This document shows positions 54,793 through 63,015 of a stretch of 64,000 bases of DNA, piece after piece. Location of the stretch: positions 1-64,000 of the forward strand of contig NZ_KQ947999.1 in assembly GCF_001513975.1 (NCBI RefSeq), in the 5' to 3' direction. Below the pieces are notes generated by a model. It was not told the DNA's origin. It did no database searches and saw nothing but the letters and a program-made list of their open reading frames with translations. Position 1 is the first letter of the stretch, and every line of letters begins with the position of its first letter. The stretch comes from Streptomyces curacoi (GTDB lineage: Bacteria; Actinomycetota; Actinomycetes; Streptomycetales; Streptomycetaceae). The translations under genes were made by a program, and so were the position numbers.

Positions 54793-56544
54793 GTGAAGAC
54801 GAGAAGGGTGACCGCCGCCATCGCGTCGGTCCTGGCGCTCTCGCTGGGCGCTGCCGCATGTGGTGGCGGGGATGACAACGGCGGCAACGGCGGAGGCAGC
54901 GGCAAGAAGGACGCCGCGCTGACCTCCATCGTCAACCCGTCGAGCAAGAAGGGGGGAACGGTCACGTACGAGCACTCCGACGTGCCGGACTCCCTGGACC
55001 CGGGCAACACGTACTACGGCTGGGTGCAGAACTTCTCCCGGCTCTACGCGCGTGCGCTCACCACGTTCAAGCCGGCGGCGGGCAAGGAAGGCCTGGAGGT
55101 CGTCCCCGACCTGGCGGAGTCCCTGGGCACCCCCAGTGACGACGCCAAGACCTGGACGTACAAGCTGCGCAAGGGCCTGAAGTACCAGGACGGCACGCCG
55201 ATCACGTCCAAGGACGTCAAGTACGCCATCCTGCGCTCCAACTTCGCGCCCGAGGCCCTGTCCAACGGCCCGACGTACTTCAAGGCGTACCTTGAGGGCG
55301 GCGACAAGTACAAGGGCCCGTACAAGGACAAGTCCGCCGACGGTCTGAAGTCCATCGAGACGCCGGACGACAACACGATCGTCTTCAAGTTGAAGCAGCC
55401 CTTCGCCGACTTCGACTACCTGGCGACGTTCTCGCAGACGGCTCCGGTGCCGCAGTCCAAGGACACCGGCGCGAAGTACGTGCAGAACATCGTGTCCTCC
55501 GGCCCGTACCAGTTCCAGTCGTACGAGGAGGGCCGCGGCGCCACCCTCGTGCGCAACAAGAACTGGGACCCGAAGACGGACCCGATCCGCAAGGCGCTGC
55601 CGGACAAGATCTCGGTCAAGTTCAAGGTCAACCCGGTGACGGTCGACAACGACCTGCTCTCCGACAAGATCACGGGTGACCTGGCGGGTACCGGTGTCCA
55701 GCCGCAGACCCAGCCGAAGGTCCTGCAGGGCAAGTACGCCAGCCAGACGGACAGCTCCTACGCCGGTGCGACGCAGTACATCGCGCTGAACGTGAACGTG
55801 GCGCCGTTCGACAACATCCACTGCCGCAAGGCGGTCCAGTGGGGTCTCGACAAGCAGTCGGTGCTCGACGCCATGGGCGGCTCGCCCAAGGGTGACGTGG
55901 CGACCACGCTGCTGCCGCCGTCGGTGAACGGCTACACCAAGTTCGACACCTACGCGACCGAGGGCCACAAGGGCAACGTGGCCAAGGCCAAGGAAGAGCT
56001 GAAGGCGTGCGGCAAGCCGAACGGCTTCAACACGATCCTGACCGCTCGCTCCGACCGCCCCGCCGAGGTGGCGCAGGCGACCGCCGTTCAGGCGTCGCTG
56101 AAGAAGATCGGCATCAACATCGAGATCAAGCAGTTCCCCTCCGGCAAGTACTTCTCCAACTTCGCCGGTGTCCCGAGCTACGTCCACGAGCACAAGCTCG
56201 GCATGCTCTCGATGGCCTGGGGCGCCGACTGGCCGACCGGCTTCGGCTTCCTCGACCAGGTGGTCAACGGTTCCGCCATCAAGCCCTCGGGCGGCACGAA
56301 CCTGAGCGAGCTGAACGACCCGGCGATCAACAAGGCCCTGAAGGACGCGATCGGCAACACCGACGACGCGGCCCGCACCAAGGCCTGGGGCGACATCGAC
56401 AAGATGGTGCTCGACAACGCCTCGGTCGTCCCGGTCGTCTACCGCAAGAACCTGCTGCTGCGGTCGGAGTCCGCGGCCAACGTCACGGTCACGCAGGCCT
56501 ACCTCGGCATGTACGACTACGTGCTGATGAGCTCCACCAAGTAG
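54793..56544 (+). CDS. dppA: Oligopeptide-binding lipoprotein of the ABC importer
   Basis: This 583-residue solute-binding protein (SBP_bac_5, cluster C) is anchored outside the membrane. The signal peptide ends in the lipobox GAAAC at about residue 22, followed by a Gly/Asn linker. Domain signatures include DVPDSLDPGNTYYGW near the N-terminus, LRKGLKYQDGTPITSKDVKYA, DNTIVFKLKQPFADFDYLAT and PVVYRKNLLLRS at the end. GTG 54793 has GAGGGGG some 12-15 bases upstream. A strong hairpin follows it (56585-56625), which would raise its level over the permeases. The ligand is presumably di- or oligopeptides. Confidence 0.93.
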   Translation: MKTRRVTAAIASVLALSLGAAACGGGDDNGGNGGGSGKKDAALTSIVNPSSKKGGTVTYEHSDVPDSLDPGNTYYGWVQNFSRLYARALTTFKPAAGKEGLEVVPDLAESLGTPSDDAKTWTYKLRKGLKYQDGTPITSKDVKYAILRSNFAPEALSNGPTYFKAYLEGGDKYKGPYKDKSADGLKSIETPDDNTIVFKLKQPFADFDYLATFSQTAPVPQSKDTGAKYVQNIVSSGPYQFQSYEEGRGATLVRNKNWDPKTDPIRKALPDKISVKFKVNPVTVDNDLLSDKITGDLAGTGVQPQTQPKVLQGKYASQTDSSYAGATQYIALNVNVAPFDNIHCRKAVQWGLDKQSVLDAMGGSPKGDVATTLLPPSVNGYTKFDTYATEGHKGNVAKAKEELKACGKPNGFNTILTARSDRPAEVAQATAVQASLKKIGINIEIKQFPSGKYFSNFAGVPSYVHEHKLGMLSMAWGADWPTGFGFLDQVVNGSAIKPSGGTNLSELNDPAINKALKDAIGNTDDAARTKAWGDIDKMVLDNASVVPVVYRKNLLLRSESAANVTVTQAYLGMYDYVLMSSTK

Positions 56545-56584
56545 TAACCCGCAGGCCGGATCCCCTGAAAGGCAGGTGAAGGCA

Positions 56585-56625
56585 CCGGGTGGCCGCGGCG
56601 GCCACAAACCGCCGCGGCCACCCGG
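56585..56625 (+). terminator. 17-bp hairpin after the binding-protein gene
   Basis: CCGGGTGGCCGCGGCGG (56585-56601) is perfectly complementary to 56609-56625 around the loop CCACAAA. It begins 41 bases after the binding-protein stop and 13 bases before the next GTG. It probably causes partial termination or protects the upstream mRNA. Its 3' arm approaches the ribosome site GGAG of the permease gene. Confidence 0.85.
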
Positions 56626-56637
56626 AGCCGTACAGCT

Positions 56638-57648
56638 GTGGCTGCGTACATCATCCGACGCGTCTTCGGCGCGGTGCTGTTGCTGCTGGTGGTCAGCGCA
56701 GTCACCTTCGCGATCTTCTTCCTGGTGCCACGCCTCGGTGGCCAGACCGCCGACCAGCTGGCCACGCAGTACGTCGGCAAGGACGCCAACCCCGAGTCGA
56801 TCGCCGCCGTCAAGCAGAACCTCGGGCTGGACCAGCCCATCGCCGTCCAGTACTGGGACTACATCAAGGGCCTCGTGGTGGGCGCCGAATACAAGTTCGG
56901 TCCCGACGCCACTCGTTGCGAAGCCCCCTGCTTCGGCTACTCCTTCAAGAGTCACGTCGAGGTGTGGCCCCAGCTCACGGAACGGATTCCGGTCTCCTTC
57001 TCGCTGGCCGTCGGCGCGGCGGTGATCTGGGTGATCTCCGGTGTCACCATCGGGGTCATCTCGGCGCTGCGCAAGGGCCGTCCGGTCGACCGCATCTCCA
57101 TGTTCATCGCGCTGGCCGGCGTCTCCCTCCCGATCTTCTTCACCGGCCAGGTGCTGAACGCCCTGTTCGTGTACGAGGTCCCGATCTGGGACAGCATCGA
57201 GTACGTCCCGTTCACCGAGAACCCCGCCGACTGGGCCTGGCATCTGCTGCTGCCGTGGATCAGCCTCGCCTTCCTCTTCTCCGCGCTCTACGCCCGACTC
57301 ACCCGGGCGGGCATGCTGGAGACGATGGGCGAGGACTACATCCGCACGGCCAGAGCCAAGGGCCTGAAGGAGACGACGGTCGTCACCAAGCACGGTCTGC
57401 GGGCCGCGCTGACCCCCATCGTCACCATCTTCGGCATGGACTTCGGCACCCTCGTCGGCACCGCCGTGCTCACCGAGACCGTCTTCTCCCTGCAGGGCAT
57501 CGGCGCCTACGCGGTCCAGTCCATCAAGGACAACGACCTGCCCATCGTCATGGGTGTCACCCTGGTCGCCGCCTTCTTCATCGTCTTCTGCAATCTCATC
57601 GTCGACCTGGTGTACGCCGCCATCGACCCCCGGGTGAGGTACTCGTGA
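56638..57648 (+). CDS. dppB: Oligopeptide ABC importer permease (DppB/OppB type)
   Basis: This 336-residue permease has its first helix in YIIRRVFGAVLLLLVVSAVT, the OppB_N segment NPESIAAVKQNLGLDQPI, and five more helices. The EAA motif is RTARAKGLKETTVVTKHGLR at about 235-255. A Cys pair (ATRCEAPCFG, about 97-104) sits in the external loop after helix 1 and may form a disulfide. GTG 56638 lies 10 bases after GGAG, and the stop overlaps the start of the next gene in GTGA. It pairs with the DppC protein to form the channel. Confidence 0.93.
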   Translation: MAAYIIRRVFGAVLLLLVVSAVTFAIFFLVPRLGGQTADQLATQYVGKDANPESIAAVKQNLGLDQPIAVQYWDYIKGLVVGAEYKFGPDATRCEAPCFGYSFKSHVEVWPQLTERIPVSFSLAVGAAVIWVISGVTIGVISALRKGRPVDRISMFIALAGVSLPIFFTGQVLNALFVYEVPIWDSIEYVPFTENPADWAWHLLLPWISLAFLFSALYARLTRAGMLETMGEDYIRTARAKGLKETTVVTKHGLRAALTPIVTIFGMDFGTLVGTAVLTETVFSLQGIGAYAVQSIKDNDLPIVMGVTLVAAFFIVFCNLIVDLVYAAIDPRVRYS

Positions 57649-58727
57649 GCAAGCTCGAGAAAGCGGCGCTCGGCGAACCCGCCGTCGCCGCCCCGTCCGA
57701 CACGGACGACGCCTTCCTGTCCGTACGCGATCTGCGCATCCACTTCGAGACGGACGACGGCCTGGTCAAGTCGGTGGACGGCGTCAGCTTCGACGTGAAG
57801 CGGGGCAGGACCCTGGGCATCGTCGGCGAGTCCGGCTCCGGCAAGTCCGTCACCTCGCTCGGCGTGATGGGCCTGCACCGCTCGGCGCGCGCCAAGGTCT
57901 CCGGCGAAGTCTGGCTGGACGGCCAGGAGTTGATCGCCGCCGACCCCGACGACGTACGCCGGCTGCGCGGCCGCAAGATGGCGATGATCTTCCAGGACCC
58001 GCTGTCCGCGATGCACCCGTACTACACGGTGGGCCAGCAGATCGTCGAGGCGTACCGCGTCCATCACAGCGTCAGCAAGAAGGTCGCCAAACAGCGGGCG
58101 GTCGAGATGCTGGACCGGGTGGGCATCCCCGAGCCCGCCAAGCGCGTCGACGGCTACCCGCACGAGTTCTCCGGCGGTATGCGCCAGCGCGCCATGATCG
58201 CCATGGCGCTGGTGAACAACCCCGAGCTGCTCATCGCCGACGAGCCCACCACCGCCCTGGACGTCACCGTGCAGGCGCAGATCCTCGACCTGATCCGGGA
58301 TCTGCAGAAGGAGTTCGGCTCCGCGGTCATCATGATCACGCACGACCTGGGCGTGGTCGCCGAGATGGCCGACGACCTGCTGGTCATGTACGGCGGCCGG
58401 TGCGTGGAGCGCGGCCCCGCCGACGAGGTCTTCTCCGAGCCCCGCCACCCCTACACCTGGGGTCTGCTCGGCTCGATGCCGCGCCTGGACCGCGACCAGA
58501 CCGACCGCCTCATCCCGATCAAGGGCGCGCCGCCCTCCCTGATCAACGTCCCGTCCGGCTGCGCCTTCAACCCGCGCTGCCCGTACGCCGACATCCCGAA
58601 GGACAACGTCACCCGCACGGTCCGCCCCGAGCTGACCGAGGTCGGCGAGCGGCACTGGGCCGCCTGCCACATGAGCCAGGAGCAGCGGGAGCGTATCTGG
58701 ACCGAAGAGATTGCGCCGAAGCTGTGA
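57645..58727 (+). CDS. dppD: Oligopeptide ABC importer ATPase (DppD type)
   Basis: This 360-residue ATPase has Walker A GESGSGKSV, Q-loop IFQDPLSAMHP, signature FSGGMRQRA, Walker B LLIADEPTTALD and the switch His in ITHDLGVVAEMADD. The C-terminal oligopeptide-transporter domain carries the Cys motif SGCAFNPRCPYAD, which in related proteins binds an iron-sulfur cluster. GTG 57645 overlaps the preceding stop (GTGA), and its own stop overlaps the next GTG, so translation is coupled through B, D and F. Confidence 0.95.
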   Translation: MSKLEKAALGEPAVAAPSDTDDAFLSVRDLRIHFETDDGLVKSVDGVSFDVKRGRTLGIVGESGSGKSVTSLGVMGLHRSARAKVSGEVWLDGQELIAADPDDVRRLRGRKMAMIFQDPLSAMHPYYTVGQQIVEAYRVHHSVSKKVAKQRAVEMLDRVGIPEPAKRVDGYPHEFSGGMRQRAMIAMALVNNPELLIADEPTTALDVTVQAQILDLIRDLQKEFGSAVIMITHDLGVVAEMADDLLVMYGGRCVERGPADEVFSEPRHPYTWGLLGSMPRLDRDQTDRLIPIKGAPPSLINVPSGCAFNPRCPYADIPKDNVTRTVRPELTEVGERHWAACHMSQEQRERIWTEEIAPKL

Positions 58728-60028
58728 GCGACGAAAAAGCGGTGAGCAACCCGGAGCAGAGCGGCACCACCCTCACCAAGGACTCCGCCGCCGACGGCGA
58801 GATCCTGCTGAAGGTGACCGGTCTGCAGAAGCACTTCCCGATCCGCAAGGGCCTGCTCCAGCGGCAGACCGGCGCGGTGCGTGCCGTGGACGGCATCGAC
58901 TTCGAGGTGCGCAAGGGCGAGACGCTGGGCGTCGTGGGCGAGTCGGGCTGCGGCAAGTCGACGATGGGCCGGCTGATCACGCGGCTGCTCGAACCGACCG
59001 GCGGCCAGGTGGAGTTCGAGGGCCGGGACATCACGCACCTCAGCGTCGGGCAGATGCGCCCGATGCGCCGTGACGTGCAGATGATCTTCCAGGACCCGTA
59101 CTCCTCGCTGAACCCCCGGCACACCATCGGCACGATCGTCGGCGCCCCCTTCAAGCTCCAGGGTGTCCAGCCCGAGGGCGGCATCAAGAAGGAGGTCCAG
59201 CGGCTGCTGTCGGTGGTCGGCCTCAACCCCGAGCACTACAACCGCTATCCGCACGAGTTCTCCGGCGGCCAGCGCCAGCGCATCGGCATCGCCCGCGCCC
59301 TCGCGCTCAACCCCAAGCTGGTCGTGGCCGACGAGCCCGTCTCCGCCCTCGACGTGTCGATCCAGGCGCAGGTCGTGAACCTGCTGGACGACCTCCAGGA
59401 GGAGCTCGGCCTCACCTACGTGATCATCGCCCACGACCTGTCCGTCGTACGGCATGTCTCGGACCGTATCGCGGTGATGTACCTCGGCAAGATCGTCGAG
59501 CTCGCCGACCGCGAGTCGCTGTACAAGGCGCCGATGCACCCGTACACCAAGGCCCTGCTGTCGGCGGTGCCGATCCCGGACCCCAAGCGCCGAGGCGCCA
59601 AGAGCGAGCGCATCCTGCTCCGCGGTGACGTGCCCTCGCCGATCTCCCCGCCGAGCGGCTGCCGTTTCCACACCCGGTGCTGGAAGGCGACGGAGATCTG
59701 CCGGACGACGGAGCCGCCGCTGGCGGAGCTGAGGCCCGGCCAGCGGGTGGCCTGCCACCACCCGGAGAACTTCGAGGACCAGCAGCCGCAGGACACGGTC
59801 CTGCTGTCGGTGGCCAAGGAGGCCGCGGAGCTGGTGCCGACGGAGGAAGCGGCTGAGGCCGAGGCCGGGGGTTCCGAGGAAGCGCCTGAGGCTGAGGCCG
59901 GGGGTTCCGAGGAAGTCCCTGAGTCTGAGGCCGAGCGTGCCGAGGAAGCCCCCGCGGCTGCCGGGGAGGCCCCCGGGACCGTGGCTTCCGCGGAGTCGTC
60001 CGCGGCAGCCACGGACGACAACAAGTAA
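58724..60028 (+). CDS. dppF: Oligopeptide ABC importer ATPase (DppF type) with acidic repeat tail
   Basis: This is a 434-residue ATPase: Walker A GESGCGKST, Q-loop IFQDPYSSLNP, signature FSGGQRQRIG, Walker B LVVADEPVSALD, switch His IIAHDLSVVRHVSD, and the C-terminal Cys motif SGCRFHTRCWKATEIC. It is longer than usual DppF proteins (about 330-350) because of an acidic Glu/Ala/Gly/Pro tail from about residue 365, with three 11-residue repeats of the type EAEAGGSEEAP. GTG 58724 overlaps the preceding stop; GTG 58742 is an alternative. A terminator follows at once. Confidence 0.95.
   Translation: MSDEKAVSNPEQSGTTLTKDSAADGEILLKVTGLQKHFPIRKGLLQRQTGAVRAVDGIDFEVRKGETLGVVGESGCGKSTMGRLITRLLEPTGGQVEFEGRDITHLSVGQMRPMRRDVQMIFQDPYSSLNPRHTIGTIVGAPFKLQGVQPEGGIKKEVQRLLSVVGLNPEHYNRYPHEFSGGQRQRIGIARALALNPKLVVADEPVSALDVSIQAQVVNLLDDLQEELGLTYVIIAHDLSVVRHVSDRIAVMYLGKIVELADRESLYKAPMHPYTKALLSAVPIPDPKRRGAKSERILLRGDVPSPISPPSGCRFHTRCWKATEICRTTEPPLAELRPGQRVACHHPENFEDQQPQDTVLLSVAKEAAELVPTEEAAEAEAGGSEEAPEAEAGGSEEVPESEAERAEEAPAAAGEAPGTVASAESSAAATDDNK
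59855..59953 (+). repeat. Three 33-bp in-frame repeats in dppF
   Basis: Units start at 59855, 59888 and 59921 and encode EAEAGGSEEAP, EAEAGGSEEVP and ESEAERAEEAP. The first two are nearly identical at the DNA level, suggesting recent slippage in the disordered tail. Confidence 0.9.
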
Positions 60029-60037
60029 CCCAGCCCG

Positions 60038-60068
60038 GGCCCCCGCCTTCCTTTGCAAGGCGGGGGCC
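60038..60068 (+). terminator. Terminator of the importer operon
   Basis: A perfect 12-bp stem GGCCCCCGCCTT with its complement surrounds a 7-base loop and is followed by TTGTG. It starts 9 bases after the dppF stop and ends about 23 bases before the next gene's preferred start. Confidence 0.88.
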
Positions 60069-60091
60069 TTGTGCTGCGCAAGAATGTCCGG

Positions 60092-60748
60092 GTGCTCCAG
60101 CAACTGTTCAGCCCGTCCGTCCAGCACACGCTCGACCTGATCGGCATCTTCGTCTTCGCCATCTCCGGCGCCCTGCTGGCCGTCCGCAAGAACTTCGACG
60201 TCTTCGGCATCGCCGTCCTCGCCGAGGTCACCGCCCTGGGCGGCGGGCTGTTCCGGGACCTGGTCATCGGCGCGGTACCCCCGGCCGCCTTCACAGACCT
60301 GGGGTACTTCCTCACCCCGCTGCTCGCCGCGCTCCTCGTCTTCTTCCTCCACCCGCACGTGGAGCGCATCCAGACCGGCGTGAACGTCTTCGACGCGGCG
60401 GGCCTCGGCCTGTTCTGCGTGGCCGGCACGACGAAGGCGTACGACTACGGCCTGGGCCTGACCGCCTCCGCCTGCCTCGGCCTCGCGACCGCCGTGGGCG
60501 GCGGTGTGCTGCGCGACGTCCTGGCCAACGAGGTGCCGTCCCTGCTGCGCTGGGACCGCGACCTCTACGCGGTCCCGGCGATGGTCGGCGCCACGATGGT
60601 CGTGCTGTGCATCCGGTACGACGCCCTCACCCCGCTCACCAGCGCGCTCGCCGCCGTCACGGCCTTCGTGCTGCGGTTGCTCGCGATGCGGTTCCACTGG
60701 CGAGCTCCGCGGGCCTGGAACCGGCGGTCGACGGTACGGGAGGAGTAG
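60092..60748 (+). CDS. TRIC-family cation channel protein (UPF0126)
   Basis: This 218-residue membrane protein has seven predicted helices and two repeats of the TRIC type, each with the glycine motif GGGLFRDLVIG (about 50-60) or GGGVLRDVLAN (about 138-148). Prokaryotic TRIC proteins form trimeric potassium-permeable channels. GTG 60092 (LQQLFSPSVQHTLDL) matches the usual family start; AAGAAT lies six bases upstream, suggesting a leaderless mRNA. GTG 60071 is an alternative. The 3' end overlaps the convergent esterase gene by 92 bases. Confidence 0.85.
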   Translation: MLQQLFSPSVQHTLDLIGIFVFAISGALLAVRKNFDVFGIAVLAEVTALGGGLFRDLVIGAVPPAAFTDLGYFLTPLLAALLVFFLHPHVERIQTGVNVFDAAGLGLFCVAGTTKAYDYGLGLTASACLGLATAVGGGVLRDVLANEVPSLLRWDRDLYAVPAMVGATMVVLCIRYDALTPLTSALAAVTAFVLRLLAMRFHWRAPRAWNRRSTVREE

Positions 60749-61895
60749 TCCCGGGCCCCGTGCCCACCTGGTGCCGCGTCCCCATCACCTCGGTCAGCCA
60801 GCGGAACGCCGGGACGACCTGCGGCTTCCACAGGGCCATGGTGTGGCCGCCCGCGCTGCGCGGGATGAACACCACGTCCACGGTCGTCGGCGGCTTCGCG
60901 GCCCGGTCGATGGCCATGGCCGCCTCGTAGCCGTCGCGCGGCTGCCCCGAGAAGTAGAGCGCGACGCGCGGCGGGACGCCGGCCTCTTTGAGGAGCAGGT
61001 ACGGGTTGTTCGCGGCCCGCAGCGCCGGGGTCTTCGCGGCCAGCGAGTTGGGTACGGCGACGGGGTCGTTGTAGCCGGACATGCTGACCGCGGCCCGGTA
61101 GCGGTCGGGGTGGGCGACGGCCAGCTTCGCCGCGCAGTGCGCGCCCGCCGAGTACCCGGCGACCGCCCAGCCGTCCGGCGCGGCCTGGGCCCGGAAGTTG
61201 TCCATGACCATCTTCGGCACGTCGATGCTGAGCCAGCTGTCGGCGTTCACCTTGCCCGGGATGTTCGCACAGCCGGTGTCCACGCCCGGCAGCAGCGTGG
61301 TGCGCGGCGAGACGATGATGAACGGCTCGATCTGCCCGCTGCGCATCAGCGGCGCCAGCTGCTGGGGCGCGTCCATCGTCCCGAACCACGCCTTCGAGGA
61401 GCCCGGATAGCCCGGCAGCACCTCGACGACCGGGAACCTGTGATCGCGGTAGGCGGGGTCGCGGTACTGCGGCGGCAGCCAGACGTTGACCTCGGCCTGC
61501 ACTCCGGAGACCCGGCCCCTGAGCTGGGTGACCAGCACCCCGCCCTCCTCGCGCATGCCCGGGCCCTTGCCCGGCTTGAAGACCTGCCGGACCTTGGGCA
61601 GCTTTTCCAGCGCCATCCCGCCGGTGCCGCTCGCCCCGAGGTCGGCGGCCTCGTGCACATGGTCGCTGGTGCCGAGCAGGTCGCCCCAGTTGTCGTAGAG
61701 CTGGTTGGCGTTGTTGACCAGCGTGAAGACCAGGGCGACCGCCGTGGTCTGGGCGAACAGCAGCATCAGCACCCGGCCGGCGGCCCGTACGAGCCGGGGT
61801 CCGCGCATCCGCGACCAGAGGACCAGCGGCAGCACGACGGCGACGAGGCACAGCGCGACGAGCGTGTAGAGGAACGGGGTCCCGGTGAGACTCAT
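60657..61895 (-). CDS. Membrane-anchored esterase (alpha/beta hydrolase, PF00756-like)
   Basis: In this 412-residue protein, two N-terminal hydrophobic segments (about 8-28 and 42-62, TLVALCLVAVVLPLVLW and LMLLFAQTTAVALVFTLV) anchor an extracellular esterase domain. The domain shows VNVWLPPQYRDPAYRDHRFP, VVEVLPGYPGSS, the nucleophile Ser in VAGYSAGAHCA, and the catalytic His in SAGGHTMALW. It belongs to the esterase D/antigen 85/Fes group, like the terminal domain of the peptide synthetase in this window. The Pro/Thr/Ala-rich tail is disordered. ATG 61895 has only a weak CGGGA before it. Confidence 0.88.
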   Translation of the reverse strand: MSLTGTPFLYTLVALCLVAVVLPLVLWSRMRGPRLVRAAGRVLMLLFAQTTAVALVFTLVNNANQLYDNWGDLLGTSDHVHEAADLGASGTGGMALEKLPKVRQVFKPGKGPGMREEGGVLVTQLRGRVSGVQAEVNVWLPPQYRDPAYRDHRFPVVEVLPGYPGSSKAWFGTMDAPQQLAPLMRSGQIEPFIIVSPRTTLLPGVDTGCANIPGKVNADSWLSIDVPKMVMDNFRAQAAPDGWAVAGYSAGAHCAAKLAVAHPDRYRAAVSMSGYNDPVAVPNSLAAKTPALRAANNPYLLLKEAGVPPRVALYFSGQPRDGYEAAMAIDRAAKPPTTVDVVFIPRSAGGHTMALWKPQVVPAFRWLTEVMGTRHQVGTGPGTTPPVPSTAGSRPAELASGTASRATAARRP

Positions 61896-62040
61896 GTCCC
61901 GATAGAGGGCTTATCGGCGTCTCAGGTTTCGGACGGGTGACGACACTTACCGAAAAGTTGCCCAGAACACGACCCGGGTCCGGCCGTCACGGCCAGCCCC
62001 AAAGCTACCGCTTAGTAGTTTCCTGTTGTACCGTTCATCC

Positions 62041-62904
62041 ATGCCAGAAGCAGCCTCCGCCCCGACGGCCACACGGGCCACCATCGGCGACAGCGAGTTC
62101 GACCGCGACACCGCTCTCACCCCGCGCGAACCCGGCGTCTACGACATCGACCTCTCGGCCGGCTGGACGATCATCAGCGCCGTCAACGGCGGCTACCTGC
62201 TGGCCGTCCTCGGCCGCGCCCTCGCGGACGCCCTGCCGCACAGCGACCCGTTCACGATCTCCGCGCACTACCTGACCGCGTCCCAGCCGGGCCCGGCGGT
62301 CGTCCGCACGGACGTGGTGCGCACCGGCCGGACGCTGTCGACCGGCCAGGCCTCGCTCTTCCAGTACGACGAGCAGGGCCGCGAGGTCGAGCGGATCCGC
62401 GTCCTCGCCTCCTACGGCGACCTGGACTCCCTCCCCGACGACGTCCGCACGACGGCGAAGCCGCCCGCGTTGCCGCCGATGGACCAGTGCTTCGGACCCG
62501 AGGACGGACCGGCCCCGGTGTCCGGCAGCTCGGCGATCGCCGACCGCCTGATGCTCAAGCTCGACCCCGCCACCCTGGGCTGGGCGCTCGGGCAGCCCTC
62601 GGGCAAGGGCGAGATGCGGGCGTGGTTCGGCCTCGCGGACGGCCGCGACGCCGACCCCCTGTCGCTGCTGCTGGCGGTGGACGCGCTTCCCCCGACCGCT
62701 TTCGAGATCGGCATCTCCGGCTGGGTCCCGACGGTCGAACTGACCGTGCATGTGCGGTGCCGCCCGGCGCCGGGGCCGCTGCGGGTGTCGATCACCACGC
62801 GCAACCTGGCCGGCGGCTTCCTGGAGGAGGACGCCGAGGTCTGGGACAGCGCGGACCGGCTGGTGGCACAGTCGAGGCAGCTGGCAAGGGTAAGGCTGAG
62901 CTGA
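62041..62904 (+). CDS. TesB-like acyl-CoA thioesterase family protein
   Basis: This 287-residue cytoplasmic protein has two hot-dog halves. The N-terminal half has YDIDLSAGWTIISAVNGGYL and FTISAHYLTASQPGPAVVRT. The C-terminal half has LAVDALPPTAFEIGISGWVP and LEEDAEVWDSADRLVAQSRQ with the Gln seen in TesB-type enzymes. It probably hydrolyses acyl-CoA; the exact substrate is unknown. ATG 62041 has no ribosome site; a longer reading from 62026 is less likely. The following spacer contains a short piece resembling common intergenic repeat sequence (GTGCGGGGGACTGCGCGA, about 62920-62937). Confidence 0.85.
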   Translation: MPEAASAPTATRATIGDSEFDRDTALTPREPGVYDIDLSAGWTIISAVNGGYLLAVLGRALADALPHSDPFTISAHYLTASQPGPAVVRTDVVRTGRTLSTGQASLFQYDEQGREVERIRVLASYGDLDSLPDDVRTTAKPPALPPMDQCFGPEDGPAPVSGSSAIADRLMLKLDPATLGWALGQPSGKGEMRAWFGLADGRDADPLSLLLAVDALPPTAFEIGISGWVPTVELTVHVRCRPAPGPLRVSITTRNLAGGFLEEDAEVWDSADRLVAQSRQLARVRLS

Positions 62905-63003
62905 AGCGCCCTTGAGGGGTGCGGGGGACTGCGCGATCAACCGAAGACGAGCCGCAGTCGCCAATGAACCGATGCGGCTGGTCAGTAGGCGCGGAATCCC
63001 TCA

Positions 63004-63009
63004 TAGCCT
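63004..63009 (+). promoter_or_regulatory. -10 box for a leaderless regulator transcript
   Basis: TAGCCT is followed by exactly six bases and then the GTG start at 63016, so the predicted transcription start coincides with the first base of the start codon. No ribosome site is present. Confidence 0.55.
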
Positions 63010-63015
63010 GACCAC

